From: Bacillus shivajii
GTDB taxonomy: Bacteria > Bacillota > Bacilli > Bacillales > Salisediminibacteriaceae
Assembly (NCBI RefSeq): GCF_020519665.1
Contig: NZ_CP084703.1
Location: forward strand, 186,001-250,000
Reading direction: 5' to 3'
Length of the DNA: 64,000 bases
In this document: positions 34,948 to 43,065 of the stretch, in pieces
How positions within the stretch are numbered: the first letter of the stretch is position 1
Layout of the letters: each line of letters opens with the position of its first letter
Position numbers and translations under genes: made by a program
Notes under the pieces: model-generated
The model's input: only the letters and a program-made list of their open reading frames with translations
What the model was told of the DNA's origin: nothing
Database searches by the model: none

Positions 34948-35291
34948 TAATCATCTCTTTCGCCTTTGTCACCGTGTTTACCACGGTTTTTATCCCATTT
35001 TGGGATGAAACCGTTCTTCTCGAGTTTGTCATAATGTTTTTCAAAATGAGTAATGATTTTTTGACCTTTTTCAGCTGAAAATACACCGTACTCAACGTAT
35101 TTGTTGATGATTTCCTTATTTTTTTCTAGCGATTCGCGGTGTAATGCAGATATTTCAGCGATTTGCTCCTCTGTTAACTTTACATCGTTTACTTCATCCA
35201 TATTTTCAGCATTTGTCTCAGATGGCATAAATCCAAGGGAACCTAAAGACAAAATAAACGCCGCCATCATTCCTAATAAAAATTTGTGCAT
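34947..35291 (-). CDS. Secreted DUF2680 (YckD-family) protein
   Basis: The product has 114 residues with a signal peptide (about 1-27, cut near NAE). The mature part is a short helical protein, LTEEQIAEISALHRESLEKN, followed by a charged Lys/Asp-rich tail. This is the pattern of YckD (DUF2680), small exported proteins of unknown function. AAAGGAGCAGA precedes the ATG. Confidence 0.75.
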   Translation of the reverse strand: MHKFLLGMMAAFILSLGSLGFMPSETNAENMDEVNDVKLTEEQIAEISALHRESLEKNKEIINKYVEYGVFSAEKGQKIITHFEKHYDKLEKNGFIPKWDKNRGKHGDKGERDD

Positions 35292-35660
35292 AACTATCTG
35301 CTCCTTTTCGATATTCTCATAGTAGCGTGTGTAGATTCTCCAAATTTATCCTATAAAAATCAATTTTTTTGTTTAGAACGATCCTAAGATCCGGAAAGTC
35401 AAGCTTTTACGGTGAAGTTCGACACACGGCTGAGTCGACATTATTACCGAAGAAACGATAAAATCCCCTAAGAAAAGAAAATTTTAATGGAAGTCCTTTA
35501 TCGCTACGTGAATCCGTAGCTTTTGCGATGTGTAACAAATCATATGATTTCAAATATATATATAAGAAGCACTATTGAACGAGTGATTGAAGGGGAGAGG
35601 TATGATTGAAAACATTTATCGATTTTGCCTTTGAAGGACCTTTCGAATATCATCCTTCAT
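35292..35660 (+). other. Intergenic region with a possible tiny peptide gene
   Basis: No normal gene. At 35605 a TTG behind GGGGAGAGG opens an 18-codon frame with the product ending EGPFEYHPS, stopped just before the terminator at 35661. The promoter-like TATATATATAAG lies upstream. The frame is short and the evidence is weak. Confidence 0.25.
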
Positions 35661-35702
35661 AAAAAAACGAGCACCGTAACCATTATACGGCGCTCGGCTT
35701 TT
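35661..35702. terminator. Bidirectional terminator at the end of the VOC gene
   Basis: CGAGCACCGTA pairs with TACGGCGCTCG (one mismatch), with an A run at one side and T residues at the other. Confidence 0.8.
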
Positions 35703-36102
35703 ACTGCCCCTCATGAAGCACATTTGTTGCACTTAAAAGATTGCCATCTGGATCTTTAAACCCGAAGCCACCCATGCCATTTTCAGGGTGAACATTTAAA
35801 GGACCGACTTCGATATCATTTTCGGCTAGTGAAACATGAAGTTTTTTGAGGTCCGGTGTGTAAAAATCTATCACACCATGTGTGACGCCAGTGTACGTGT
35901 TTTCAAAAGATAAACTTTCGACTTTTTTCGTTTCAACTAAAAAGATCGTCGGAATACCTTGTTTTTTGAAACTTAGCATTGCGTTCGTCTCTCCTTTGAA
36001 AATCACCTCAACGCCGAGAACATCGACATAGAAATCTATGGATCTATCGAGGTTTGAAACAGGAATTTCAATTGTTGCAATGTGTGGAATGAAATGTGGC
36101 AT
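35701..36102 (-). CDS. VOC (glyoxalase/bleomycin-resistance) family protein
   Basis: The product has 133 residues with two beta-alpha-beta-beta-beta modules: HIATIEIPVSNLDRSIDFY near the start and GGFGFKDPDGNLL near the end. This superfamily includes glyoxalases, dioxygenases and resistance proteins. The exact function is not visible. AAAAGGAGCTG precedes the ATG. Confidence 0.8.
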   Translation of the reverse strand: MPHFIPHIATIEIPVSNLDRSIDFYVDVLGVEVIFKGETNAMLSFKKQGIPTIFLVETKKVESLSFENTYTGVTHGVIDFYTPDLKKLHVSLAENDIEVGPLNVHPENGMGGFGFKDPDGNLLSATNVLHEGQ

Positions 36103-36203
36103 ATATATTCAGCTCCTTTTTTTACAATAACCTATATATTAGCGAAAAAATATAAAATCCCTCCTAAAAAATGTATTTTTATAAGGGGATGTTAACTGTG
36201 TCC

Positions 36204-36233
36204 TTGAAGAAGGTCGTCACCGTTAATTATGAT
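36204..36233 (+). promoter_or_regulatory. Probable promoter of the intron/M20 amidohydrolase transcript
   Basis: TTGAAG (36204-36209) and TATGAT (36228-36233) at 18-bp spacing, 48 bp before the intron. The group II intron therefore lies in the 5' leader of the M20 gene. Confidence 0.55.
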
Positions 36234-36281
36234 ACAATTCGTAAGTAGGAGAAACATTTCATACATCTTTCAGAATTTATA

Positions 36282-38199
36282 GAGCGTCCGAGCATAGGTT
36301 ATATCTTATAGTGGGTGGGAACCCCACCGGGCAAGAGCTAACCACTCACCCGTAACGAGTCTTGGAGGGTTGTAGGCAACTATAACCTTTAAGCGTAGAC
36401 AGTAAGACAGTGGGCCGTAAGCCAAGTGGTTGAAGGGATTGAGCTTCGAAAACTTATAAATGGGAAAGCTGATGGTCTTATAATTCCAGAAAGCAATACC
36501 TGTATAAACACTATGGTAAGTTTATATAGGTTTCCCCGGAGTCTGTGACCTCGGCACGCTGGACATTGGTAGGGTATGGCAACTCGGGAGGTCCTGAATG
36601 ATCTTCTGGAAAAGAAGTATGGTAGACAAGCGATACAAAGTGAGGAAGCCAAATGTCATTCAGGAAGTCGGATGGATGCGTAGTACCAATGAAGTCGGGT
36701 AACGCTGACGGAGGAAAGGCATCCACCTTGTATCGATCGAATCAGGGACACATGAACTACACACAGAGGTAGGAGGGCATATCTCATGGAAACAAAACTG
36801 ATGCGAATAGCTGAAGTAGCGAAAACAAACCCAGAACTAAAATTTACTTCACTGATCCACTTACTGAATAAAGATTCCCTAAAAGAGTGTCATCATCAAC
36901 TCAACGGAAATAAAGCACCAGGTATATTAGGGACAACGAAACAAGAATACAGTGAAAACCTGGAAGGGAACCTTCAATATCTTATCAATCGAATGAAGAA
37001 ACAAAGCTACAAACCACAACCAGTTAAACGGGTTTATATTGATAAATCAGGTTCTAAGAAGAAGCGTCCCCTAGGTATCCCAGAGTATGAAGACAAGATC
37101 ATTCAAAAAGGTTTAGCCAAAATCTTAAATTCAATCTATGAACAAGACTTTCTAGATTGCTCATTTGGCTTCAGGCCAAACCGAAACTGTCATGATGCGC
37201 TAAAGGTACTTAATATGTATATTGAAAGAAGGTACACGAACTATATCGTTGATGTAGACATTAAAGGGTTCTTTGACAATGTGGATCACAAATGGATGGT
37301 GGAATTTCTAAAACATCGGATCAATGATCCTAACGTATTAAGGTTAATCAATAGATTTCTTAAAGCAGGGTATGTAAAGGATATGAAGTGGTACAAAGAT
37401 GAATTTGGAACGCCGCAAGGCGGCCTAGCTTCTCCGATTCTTGCAAATGTTTATCTACACTATGTGTTAGACCTATGGTTTGAAAAGCATGTAAAGAAAA
37501 GATGCAAAGGACAAGCTTACATAGTGAGGTACGCAGATGATTTTGTATGTTGTTTTCAATATCACAAAGATGCACAACAGTTTTACCGTGCGTTAAAAGA
37601 ACGATTGAAGAAGTTTAACCTAGAAATCGCTGAAGACAAAACAAAAGTTATTCCATTTGGAAGGTTTGCCAAGGAAAATGAGCAAAGAACAGGGAATCAC
37701 AAACCACCAACATTTAAATTCTTAGGTTTTACGCACTATTGTAGTGAAAGTAAACAAGGAAAGTTTCGCGTTAAAAGGAAAACCGACAAGAAGAAAATGA
37801 GAACAAAACTAAAAGAAACAAAAGAGTGGTTAAAGTCAAAACGCAATCTTAAAATTCAAGCGATTATGGATAGACTCCAACGTTCACTAAAGGGTTACTA
37901 CAACTACTACTGTATCACTGATAACCTTCCTACCGTGGAGGAATTTGTCTATCATATAAGACTCCTTCTATTCAAATGGATGAATAGAAGGAGTCAAAGG
38001 AAATCTTTTACATGGGATAAGTTTAACCTTTTCATGAATAAATTTCCATTACCGTCACCAAGAAAGAAAGTAGATATTTATAATCTGAGGTCACATATCA
38101 GCTATATTCAGTAAAGGGTATAGGGAGGAGCCGTGTGCGGTAATTCCGCACGCACGGTTCTGAGAGGGGGTGAGGGTGTGAACCCTCTTCCTACTCGAC
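36282..38199 (+). mobile_element. Group II intron with its reverse transcriptase gene
   Basis: The intron has a structured 5' part (36282-36785), an RT/maturase gene and a 3' end with domain V (GAGCCGTGTGCGG...CCGCACGCACGGTTC, about 38130-38162) and domain VI with a GTGTGAACCC branch region. The 5' end GAGCG is a variant of GUGYG. The exon-binding site TATAAAT (36455-36461) is complementary to ATTTATA (36275-36281) directly before the intron, which fixes the 5' boundary. The 3' boundary ...CTCGAC is placed at 38199 by the position of domain VI. Confidence 0.88.
36786..38114 (+). CDS. ltrA: Group II intron reverse transcriptase/maturase
   Basis: The product has 442 residues. It contains reverse transcriptase motifs: FGFRPNRNCHDAL (127-139), DIKGFFDNVDH (158-168), GTPQGG (208-213) and YADD (249-252), then a maturase X domain (about 310-400) with LKGYYNYYCITDN. 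It ends without a recognisable HNH endonuclease domain, so mobility would use a nick-independent or replication-fork route. AGGAGGGCATATCTC precedes the ATG. Confidence 0.95.
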   Translation: METKLMRIAEVAKTNPELKFTSLIHLLNKDSLKECHHQLNGNKAPGILGTTKQEYSENLEGNLQYLINRMKKQSYKPQPVKRVYIDKSGSKKKRPLGIPEYEDKIIQKGLAKILNSIYEQDFLDCSFGFRPNRNCHDALKVLNMYIERRYTNYIVDVDIKGFFDNVDHKWMVEFLKHRINDPNVLRLINRFLKAGYVKDMKWYKDEFGTPQGGLASPILANVYLHYVLDLWFEKHVKKRCKGQAYIVRYADDFVCCFQYHKDAQQFYRALKERLKKFNLEIAEDKTKVIPFGRFAKENEQRTGNHKPPTFKFLGFTHYCSESKQGKFRVKRKTDKKKMRTKLKETKEWLKSKRNLKIQAIMDRLQRSLKGYYNYYCITDNLPTVEEFVYHIRLLLFKWMNRRSQRKSFTWDKFNLFMNKFPLPSPRKKVDIYNLRSHISYIQ

Positions 38200-38289
38200 A
38201 GAATATAACGGTAACTAAGGCTTTCGCCATAAGGACTTGGCGATAAGCCAAGTTTTGTTTATCGGTGTAACGTTAAGGAGGAAGAAAAA
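38200..38289 (+). promoter_or_regulatory. Leader of the M20 gene with an attenuator-like hairpin
   Basis: CTTGGC and GCCAAG form a stem (38238-38254) followed by TTTTGTTT, which looks like a terminator. CGCCA upstream (38225) could pair with TGGCG instead and break it. A similar sequence exists at about 25146. An AAGGAGG ribosome site follows at 38274. The attenuation idea is inference. Confidence 0.4.
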
Positions 38290-39489
38290 TTGATTCATTC
38301 CCTTTTTGATAGATTAGAAGAAATTTATTCAGAACTTGTAGATTTTCGTAGAGATATGCATATGTATCCTGAAATTTCTAATGAAGAAGTCGAAACGCCG
38401 AAGAAAATTGCTGAATATTTGAGAAATCTAGGTATTGAAGTTAAAACCGGTGTTGGTGGACGTGGTGTTGTCGGTACTCTCAAAGGTGGGAAGCCCGGTA
38501 AAACGGTGGCGCTTCGTGCCGATTTTGATGCATTACCAATTCAAGATGAAAAAAAAGTAGACTACCGTTCACGTGTTCCTGGTGTGATGCACGCTTGTGG
38601 GCACGATATTCATACATCGGCTTTGTTAGGGGTTGCAAAAGTTCTCAGCGAGGTACGTGAGGAACTTTCAGGTACAGTCGTTTTTATTCACCAACATGCA
38701 GAAGAGGCAACACCAGGTGGAGCAAAAGTGATGATTGAAGATGGCTGTTTAGATGGTGTCGATGTCATTTATGGTGCTCATGTTATGAGTCATATACCAT
38801 TTGGACAATTTGCCGTTCGTGAAGGGTATTTCTCTTCTGCTCAAGATGACTTCAAAATTGAAGTCATGGGAAAAGGCGGGCATGGGTCGATGCCGCATAT
38901 GACAGTTGATCCATTAGTGACAGCTAGTCAACTCGTTGTGAATTTACAGCAAATTGTTAGCCGAAACGTTAATCCGTTAGAAGCGGCAGTAGTGACCGTG
39001 GGGTCATTCCATAGTGGTGAGGCGAACAACGTTATCCCTGATAAAGCGATGATTAAAGGAACGGTGCGTACATATAATGACGAAGTTCGGAGAAATATTG
39101 AGATCGCGTTACGAAGAGTGGCAACATCTACGTGTGAAGGAACAGGAGCAAAAGCGAACATTGAATTTTTCGGTGATTGTCCATCAATTTATAATGACTC
39201 GAAAGAAACAGATCGTGTGAAAGAGATGGCAACACTCATTTTTGATGAAGGTAAAGTGGTGGAAGCAGAACCTTTAATGGGAAGTGAAGATTATTCACTT
39301 TATCAACAACACGTACCAGGAGTGTACTTTATCGTAGGTGGTGAAAACCGAGACATCAATGCTGTCTATCCGCATCATCACCCGAAGTTCAACGTCGATG
39401 AACGTTCGATGAAAGATATCAGCAAAGTATTCATCAGCTCCGTACTAAATTACTTGTCAGACGGGAAAGTAAAACCTGAAAAAAAGTAA
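38290..39489 (+). CDS. M20-family metallo-amidohydrolase (M20D)
   Basis: The product has 399 residues from a TTG start behind AAGGAGGAAG. Metal and catalytic motifs are MHACGHDIHTSALLG (100-114) and HQHAEEATPGGAK (134-146), with a dimerisation domain between about 185 and 300. M20D enzymes cleave N-acyl amino acids or N-acetyl-diaminopimelate-like substrates. The substrate is not shown here. Confidence 0.9.
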   Translation: MIHSLFDRLEEIYSELVDFRRDMHMYPEISNEEVETPKKIAEYLRNLGIEVKTGVGGRGVVGTLKGGKPGKTVALRADFDALPIQDEKKVDYRSRVPGVMHACGHDIHTSALLGVAKVLSEVREELSGTVVFIHQHAEEATPGGAKVMIEDGCLDGVDVIYGAHVMSHIPFGQFAVREGYFSSAQDDFKIEVMGKGGHGSMPHMTVDPLVTASQLVVNLQQIVSRNVNPLEAAVVTVGSFHSGEANNVIPDKAMIKGTVRTYNDEVRRNIEIALRRVATSTCEGTGAKANIEFFGDCPSIYNDSKETDRVKEMATLIFDEGKVVEAEPLMGSEDYSLYQQHVPGVYFIVGGENRDINAVYPHHHPKFNVDERSMKDISKVFISSVLNYLSDGKVKPEKK

Positions 39490-39502
39490 TATTCCATTCA
39501 TC

Positions 39503-39529
39503 AGACTCTATCAAATAGAGTCTTTTTTG
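39503..39529 (+). terminator. Terminator of the M20 gene
   Basis: AGACTCTAT pairs with ATAGAGTCT over three bases, followed by six T. Confidence 0.9.
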
Positions 39530-39597
39530 ATGGTCTATTACTTATGAGAATTCGACATGTTACCTGGGAAATCGACAAGTGCCTGGCACTTTGCACA

Positions 39598-39633
39598 CAA
39601 AAAACGCTCCGTGCTTGGCAACTAGCACGGAGC
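39598..39633 (-). terminator. Distal terminator of the NprR/NprX-like unit
   Basis: On the minus strand GCTCCGTGCT pairs with AGCACGGAGC over eight bases, followed by GTTTTTTGTG. Confidence 0.8.
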
Positions 39634-39771
39634 TATAAGAAAGGGGGGATTATACTTATGTCTATATCATTGACGTAAAATCTAGCTTTTATACATATAA
39701 TTCATATATTTCTTGAATTGTAGAAGGATATTTTTTACCAGGTGCCTGGCACTCTATAACCACTTTAGACC

Positions 39772-39804
39772 AAAAAAAGCCCGGTGCTTGGCATACGGCA
39801 CCGG
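39772..39804 (-). terminator. Proximal terminator of the NprR/NprX-like unit
   Basis: On the minus strand CCGGTGC pairs with GCACCGG, followed by GC and seven T. It lies about 145 bp after the propeptide gene. Confidence 0.8.
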
Positions 39805-39949
39805 TCTATGAGAAAGGGGGGATATACTTATGTTTATATTATTGTCGGGTAATCTAGTTTCTATACATAAAAACTTGTATCATTCTTTAATTCTTATAAA
39901 GAAGATTCGACAAGTCCCTGGTACGCTGTCCCCCCTTCCTTTCAAGAGG

Positions 39950-40075
39950 TTACTGGTAGTCGCCAACAGAATCTGGCTCTACCCATTCACGGTCACTACT
40001 GACGTCAACTTCAAAGTTGACTGGGAGAGAAGTTAAAAAGAGTGCAGCAGCAACAGCAAAAAAGAATTTCTTCAT
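39950..40075 (-). CDS. Secreted 41-residue signalling propeptide, NprX-like
   Basis: The product has 41 residues: a hydrophobic signal peptide (MKKFFFAVAAALFLTSLP) and an acidic C-terminal tail ending WVEPDSVGDYQ. The gene starts 16 bp after the stop of an NprR-type regulator gene in the same direction and has a strong AAGGGGGTG ribosome site. The layout (TPR regulator gene, then a short secreted propeptide) is that of RRNPP quorum-sensing pairs, and the PDSVG stretch resembles the PDIVG of the mature NprX peptide SKPDIVG of Bacillus thuringiensis. The peptide would be exported, trimmed and taken back by an oligopeptide permease. The exact mature form is unknown. Confidence 0.75.
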   Translation of the reverse strand: MKKFFFAVAAALFLTSLPVNFEVDVSSDREWVEPDSVGDYQ

Positions 40076-40091
40076 TGTATCACCCCCTTCA

Positions 40092-41339
40092 TTAATTAAC
40101 ATGTTGAGCAGAATATTTATAGTACTGTTCGTTGCCGGTGTTTTCTGCTAAAGAAAAATAGAGCTTTGAAATTTCTTTTGAAAGATTGATTTCTTCATAG
40201 TACTTAATCGATTTTTTATAGTAGTTTTCGTATTCATGCATTTTGCCGTGTGTATAAAAGTAATCGCCAAAAGTACGGTAATACCGTGCGAGGATCTGCG
40301 GATCATTAATATGATCCATGCGATATAGCATGTTAAATAATGTTCTGCGCATTTCTTTTAAGTCTTGATCAGCCAAATTGATTTCACACTTCAATAGCTG
40401 ACACCTAACTAATCCACAATCGTCGTTGAGTTTTTTCTTTATATCAATTGCACGATTTAAATGAGATAAGGCTTTCGATATGTTATTCAAATTAAATTCT
40501 GAAAACGCCATATTATATTCAATCGTTGATTCTAAATATGCATCATTCAAATATGCGATTAAGGATTGTGCTTTTTTATAATGGCGAACAGCTTCTTCTT
40601 CCTCTTGAATATCTGCTAAAGCATTTCCTAAATTAATATACGTGCATACTTGCCCCTTTAAATCGGCTACTTCCTGAAACCAATGAAGTGCTGAGTAGAA
40701 GGCTTGGATTGCTTTGTAAAAGTTATCAATGATTGCATGACACGTTCCCATGAATTGATAAAGTCGGCCTATTTGATCTTTAAACTCATTAACTGCCGCG
40801 ATGTCGGTTGCTTTTTTGTAATGAGCGATACTTTCCTCATATTCATGATGAAAATATGCGAGACCGCCTTGTATCCGATTAATAATCATGTGAGGATACG
40901 GATCAAAGTGAGGGGCGTCTTTGACTAAGTCGGTCGTCATTGTTTTCACTGCTTGATAATTTTTCTTTTTAAACTCTATAAAAATATTAGCGACCTGAAG
41001 GTAAGTCCTTACATCGGGATGACTTATAGATTCTTTGTGACTTTGTTTTAACTCGTTTACTTGTTGTATGAATGCTGCGTAATTTTTTTCGTCGATGAAA
41101 CGAAATGCATTGACAAGTTGCTGCTTAATCGAAGAGACATTTTTCTCTAAATCTTTTCCTAATAGGTAATCAACAGGTACATTTAACTTGTTTGCAAGAT
41201 CCTCCGCAATATATCTCGGTATCACTTTCTTGTCGTTTTCGATTTGAGATATGTAGGACGAAGAAATTATGCCTTCTGACAATTCTTCTTGGGTAAGGTT
41301 CCTTTGTATTCTTAATGTTTTCAGTCGATTACCAATCAC
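40092..41339 (-). CDS. NprR/PlcR-type HTH-TPR quorum-sensing regulator (RRNPP family)
   Basis: The product has 415 residues. Residues 3-62 form an Xre-type helix-turn-helix (IGNRLKTLRIQRNLTQEEL, SSSYISQIENDKK, DLANKLNVPVDYLLG). The remaining ~350 residues are helical repeats of TPR type (for example GQVCTYINLGNALADIQEEE, NLNNISKALSHLNRAIDIKK). The length fits NprR (about 423) and not the shorter PlcR (about 285). In that family the TPR domain binds a re-imported peptide that changes oligomeric state and DNA binding. A candidate propeptide gene follows at once, and a subtilisin gene lies divergently. Confidence 0.85.
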   Translation of the reverse strand: MIGNRLKTLRIQRNLTQEELSEGIISSSYISQIENDKKVIPRYIAEDLANKLNVPVDYLLGKDLEKNVSSIKQQLVNAFRFIDEKNYAAFIQQVNELKQSHKESISHPDVRTYLQVANIFIEFKKKNYQAVKTMTTDLVKDAPHFDPYPHMIINRIQGGLAYFHHEYEESIAHYKKATDIAAVNEFKDQIGRLYQFMGTCHAIIDNFYKAIQAFYSALHWFQEVADLKGQVCTYINLGNALADIQEEEEAVRHYKKAQSLIAYLNDAYLESTIEYNMAFSEFNLNNISKALSHLNRAIDIKKKLNDDCGLVRCQLLKCEINLADQDLKEMRRTLFNMLYRMDHINDPQILARYYRTFGDYFYTHGKMHEYENYYKKSIKYYEEINLSKEISKLYFSLAENTGNEQYYKYSAQHVN

Positions 41340-41551
41340 AATTCATCATCCTCCCTAAGAAGAGAACTTCGGTATGTTAACCATTCTAAGATTAATGGAC
41401 TATAAAAACAAACAATATAATGAATATTCTAAACATTGGAACGAAATGACTATGTTTTTACTATTTTTTAACAAGACACATACAGTAAATACCAATAACC
41501 TTGATAGTAAGGGGTAAAACGTAAAGGAAGGACTATGATTCAAAGGAAGTT

Positions 41552-41581
41552 TTGTCGATTTTTGTCGTGAACCTTTATAAA
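41552..41581 (+). promoter_or_regulatory. Candidate promoter of the subtilisin gene
   Basis: TTGTCG (41552-41557) and TATAAA (41576-41581) at 18-bp spacing, about 140 bp before the protease start. A direct repeat TTTGTCG lies over the -35 region. The 385-bp divergent region up to the regulator gene (41340-41724) holds no other recognised feature. Confidence 0.35.
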
Positions 41582-41724
41582 TGACGTAAAGTATAGACTT
41601 CTTCATAAAAATAATTGATAATTCTGATTAACCGCAGCGGAACCTTTCGAAAGCCTGTTGTTTTACATAACAATAGGAAAAATCTTTGGCCAAAGATGAA
41701 AATTAAAAAAATGGAGGTTTCTTA

Positions 41725-42849
41725 ATGAAAAAAGTTTTTGCGATGTTCATGGCCGTAACGTTAGTGATCGGTTTATATGTACCAGCGATGAGTGCGGATG
41801 AACAAACAGATGATTATTTAGTAATGTTTAATGGCCCTGCTGAAAAAGGAGTTTTACAAGCTTTTGGTGTAGAGGATGAGGATATTCTCCACGCATTTGA
41901 CTTATTGCCAGCTTTTCACCTTGAACTTACTGCTGGTCAGGCTCAAGGGTTAGCGAACCACCCGCAAATTGAGCATGTCGAGGAGAACGCTGTAGCAGAA
42001 GCTTTAGGGCAAACGGTACCTTGGGGTGTTCCACATGTTCAAGGAACAGACGTGCATGATATGGGCTATACAGGTAGTGGACTGAATGTCGCAATACTAG
42101 ATACGGGAATTGATAATACTCATGAGGATCTCGCTGCAAATGTGAAAGGCGGATATTCTGTATTTGATGATGCAGACAATAGCGACCCGTTTTATGATGG
42201 AAACGGTCATGGTACACATGTTGCCGGAACAGTTGGTGCGATTGATAATGACCTAGGCGTTCTAGGTGTTGCCCATTCAACGAACCTTTATGCTGTTAAA
42301 GTTCTTAACAATGACGGTAGTGGCTCTTATGCTGGTATCGCTGAAGGAATTGAATGGTCCATCCAAAACGACATGGATATTATTAACATGAGTTTAGGTG
42401 GCTCTCAATCATCATCGATTTTAGAAGAGTTTAGTAATCTAGCATATGAAGAGGGCGTATTAGTTGTCGCTGCTGCAGGGAACAGTGGAAACCGTGGCGG
42501 TAATAACGACACGGTCGGATATCCTGCCAACTATGAATCTGTCATTGCGGTTGCTGCAGTAGATGAAAATAACAACCGCGCTACGTTCTCAAGTACTGGT
42601 CCGGCTGTTGAATTATCAGCTCCTGGAGTAAGTGTTCTAAGTACGGTTCCTGGAGATGGTTATGATTCTTATAACGGAACGTCTATGGCATCACCACACG
42701 TTGCTGGTGTAGCTGCACTTGTTTGGGAAGCGAACCCAGGTTTATCAAATGTTGAACTGCGTGAACTTCTACAAGAAACAGCAGTTGACTTAGGTGCTTC
42801 GCACCAATATGGTCATGGACTTGTTCAAGCGAAAGCGGCAATTCAATAA
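41725..42849 (+). CDS. aprE: Secreted subtilisin-type alkaline serine protease
   Basis: The product has 374 residues: signal peptide (about 1-24), inhibitor-type propeptide (about 27-93, with DYLVMFNG and HVEENAV), and the mature protease from about residue 96. The catalytic triad is Asp126 (LDTGID), His162 (GHGTHVAG) and Ser320 (GTSMASPHVAG), with Asn253 at the oxyanion hole. The mature start QTVPWGV resembles alkaline subtilisins of alkaliphilic Bacillus, and the mature enzyme is rich in acidic residues. ATGGAGG precedes the ATG. Divergence from an NprR-type regulator suggests control by cell density. Confidence 0.95.
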   Translation: MKKVFAMFMAVTLVIGLYVPAMSADEQTDDYLVMFNGPAEKGVLQAFGVEDEDILHAFDLLPAFHLELTAGQAQGLANHPQIEHVEENAVAEALGQTVPWGVPHVQGTDVHDMGYTGSGLNVAILDTGIDNTHEDLAANVKGGYSVFDDADNSDPFYDGNGHGTHVAGTVGAIDNDLGVLGVAHSTNLYAVKVLNNDGSGSYAGIAEGIEWSIQNDMDIINMSLGGSQSSSILEEFSNLAYEEGVLVVAAAGNSGNRGGNNDTVGYPANYESVIAVAAVDENNNRATFSSTGPAVELSAPGVSVLSTVPGDGYDSYNGTSMASPHVAGVAALVWEANPGLSNVELRELLQETAVDLGASHQYGHGLVQAKAAIQ

Positions 42850-42861
42850 CTAGTTTTCTAT

Positions 42862-42904
42862 CAACACCTGAGTGTTATGCTCGGGTGTTTTTTTTTTTTT
42901 TTTT
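42862..42904 (+). terminator. Terminator of the subtilisin gene
   Basis: AACACCTGAG pairs with CTCGGGTGTT over six bases, followed by a very long run of T. Confidence 0.92.
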
Positions 42905-43065
42905 CTGGAAAAATATAGAGGATAAAAAGAATATGTATCGAATGTATGTTGTTATGGCAGGAATGGTGAAAAGGCCTGGATACTATTTGTTACATAGGTA
43001 ACGGCCTTAGAATACCACCCACTTGATACTGGCCATTTATTATTGGAAAAAATGAGGTGCATAAC

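Larger units (their letters stand above)
39540..39860. repeat. Tandem ~155-bp duplication downstream of the signalling cassette
   Basis: Two copies (about 39586-39695 and 39745-39860) share TGCCTGGCACT, an A run, a terminator-type hairpin, and AGAAAGGGGGGATTATACTT-like sequence. The hairpin arms differ between copies but still pair (GCTCCGTGCT/AGCACGGAGC against CCGGTGC/GCACCGG). The copies face the end of the propeptide gene on the minus strand. Confidence 0.8.

Noticed and set aside
39661-39678. ATG after AAGGGGGG at 39658 as the start of a peptide gene on the plus strand
   Set aside because: The frame stops after six codons, and the second copy (39831) opens a frame that runs antisense through the propeptide gene. 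The conserved parts are better explained as minus-strand terminators.
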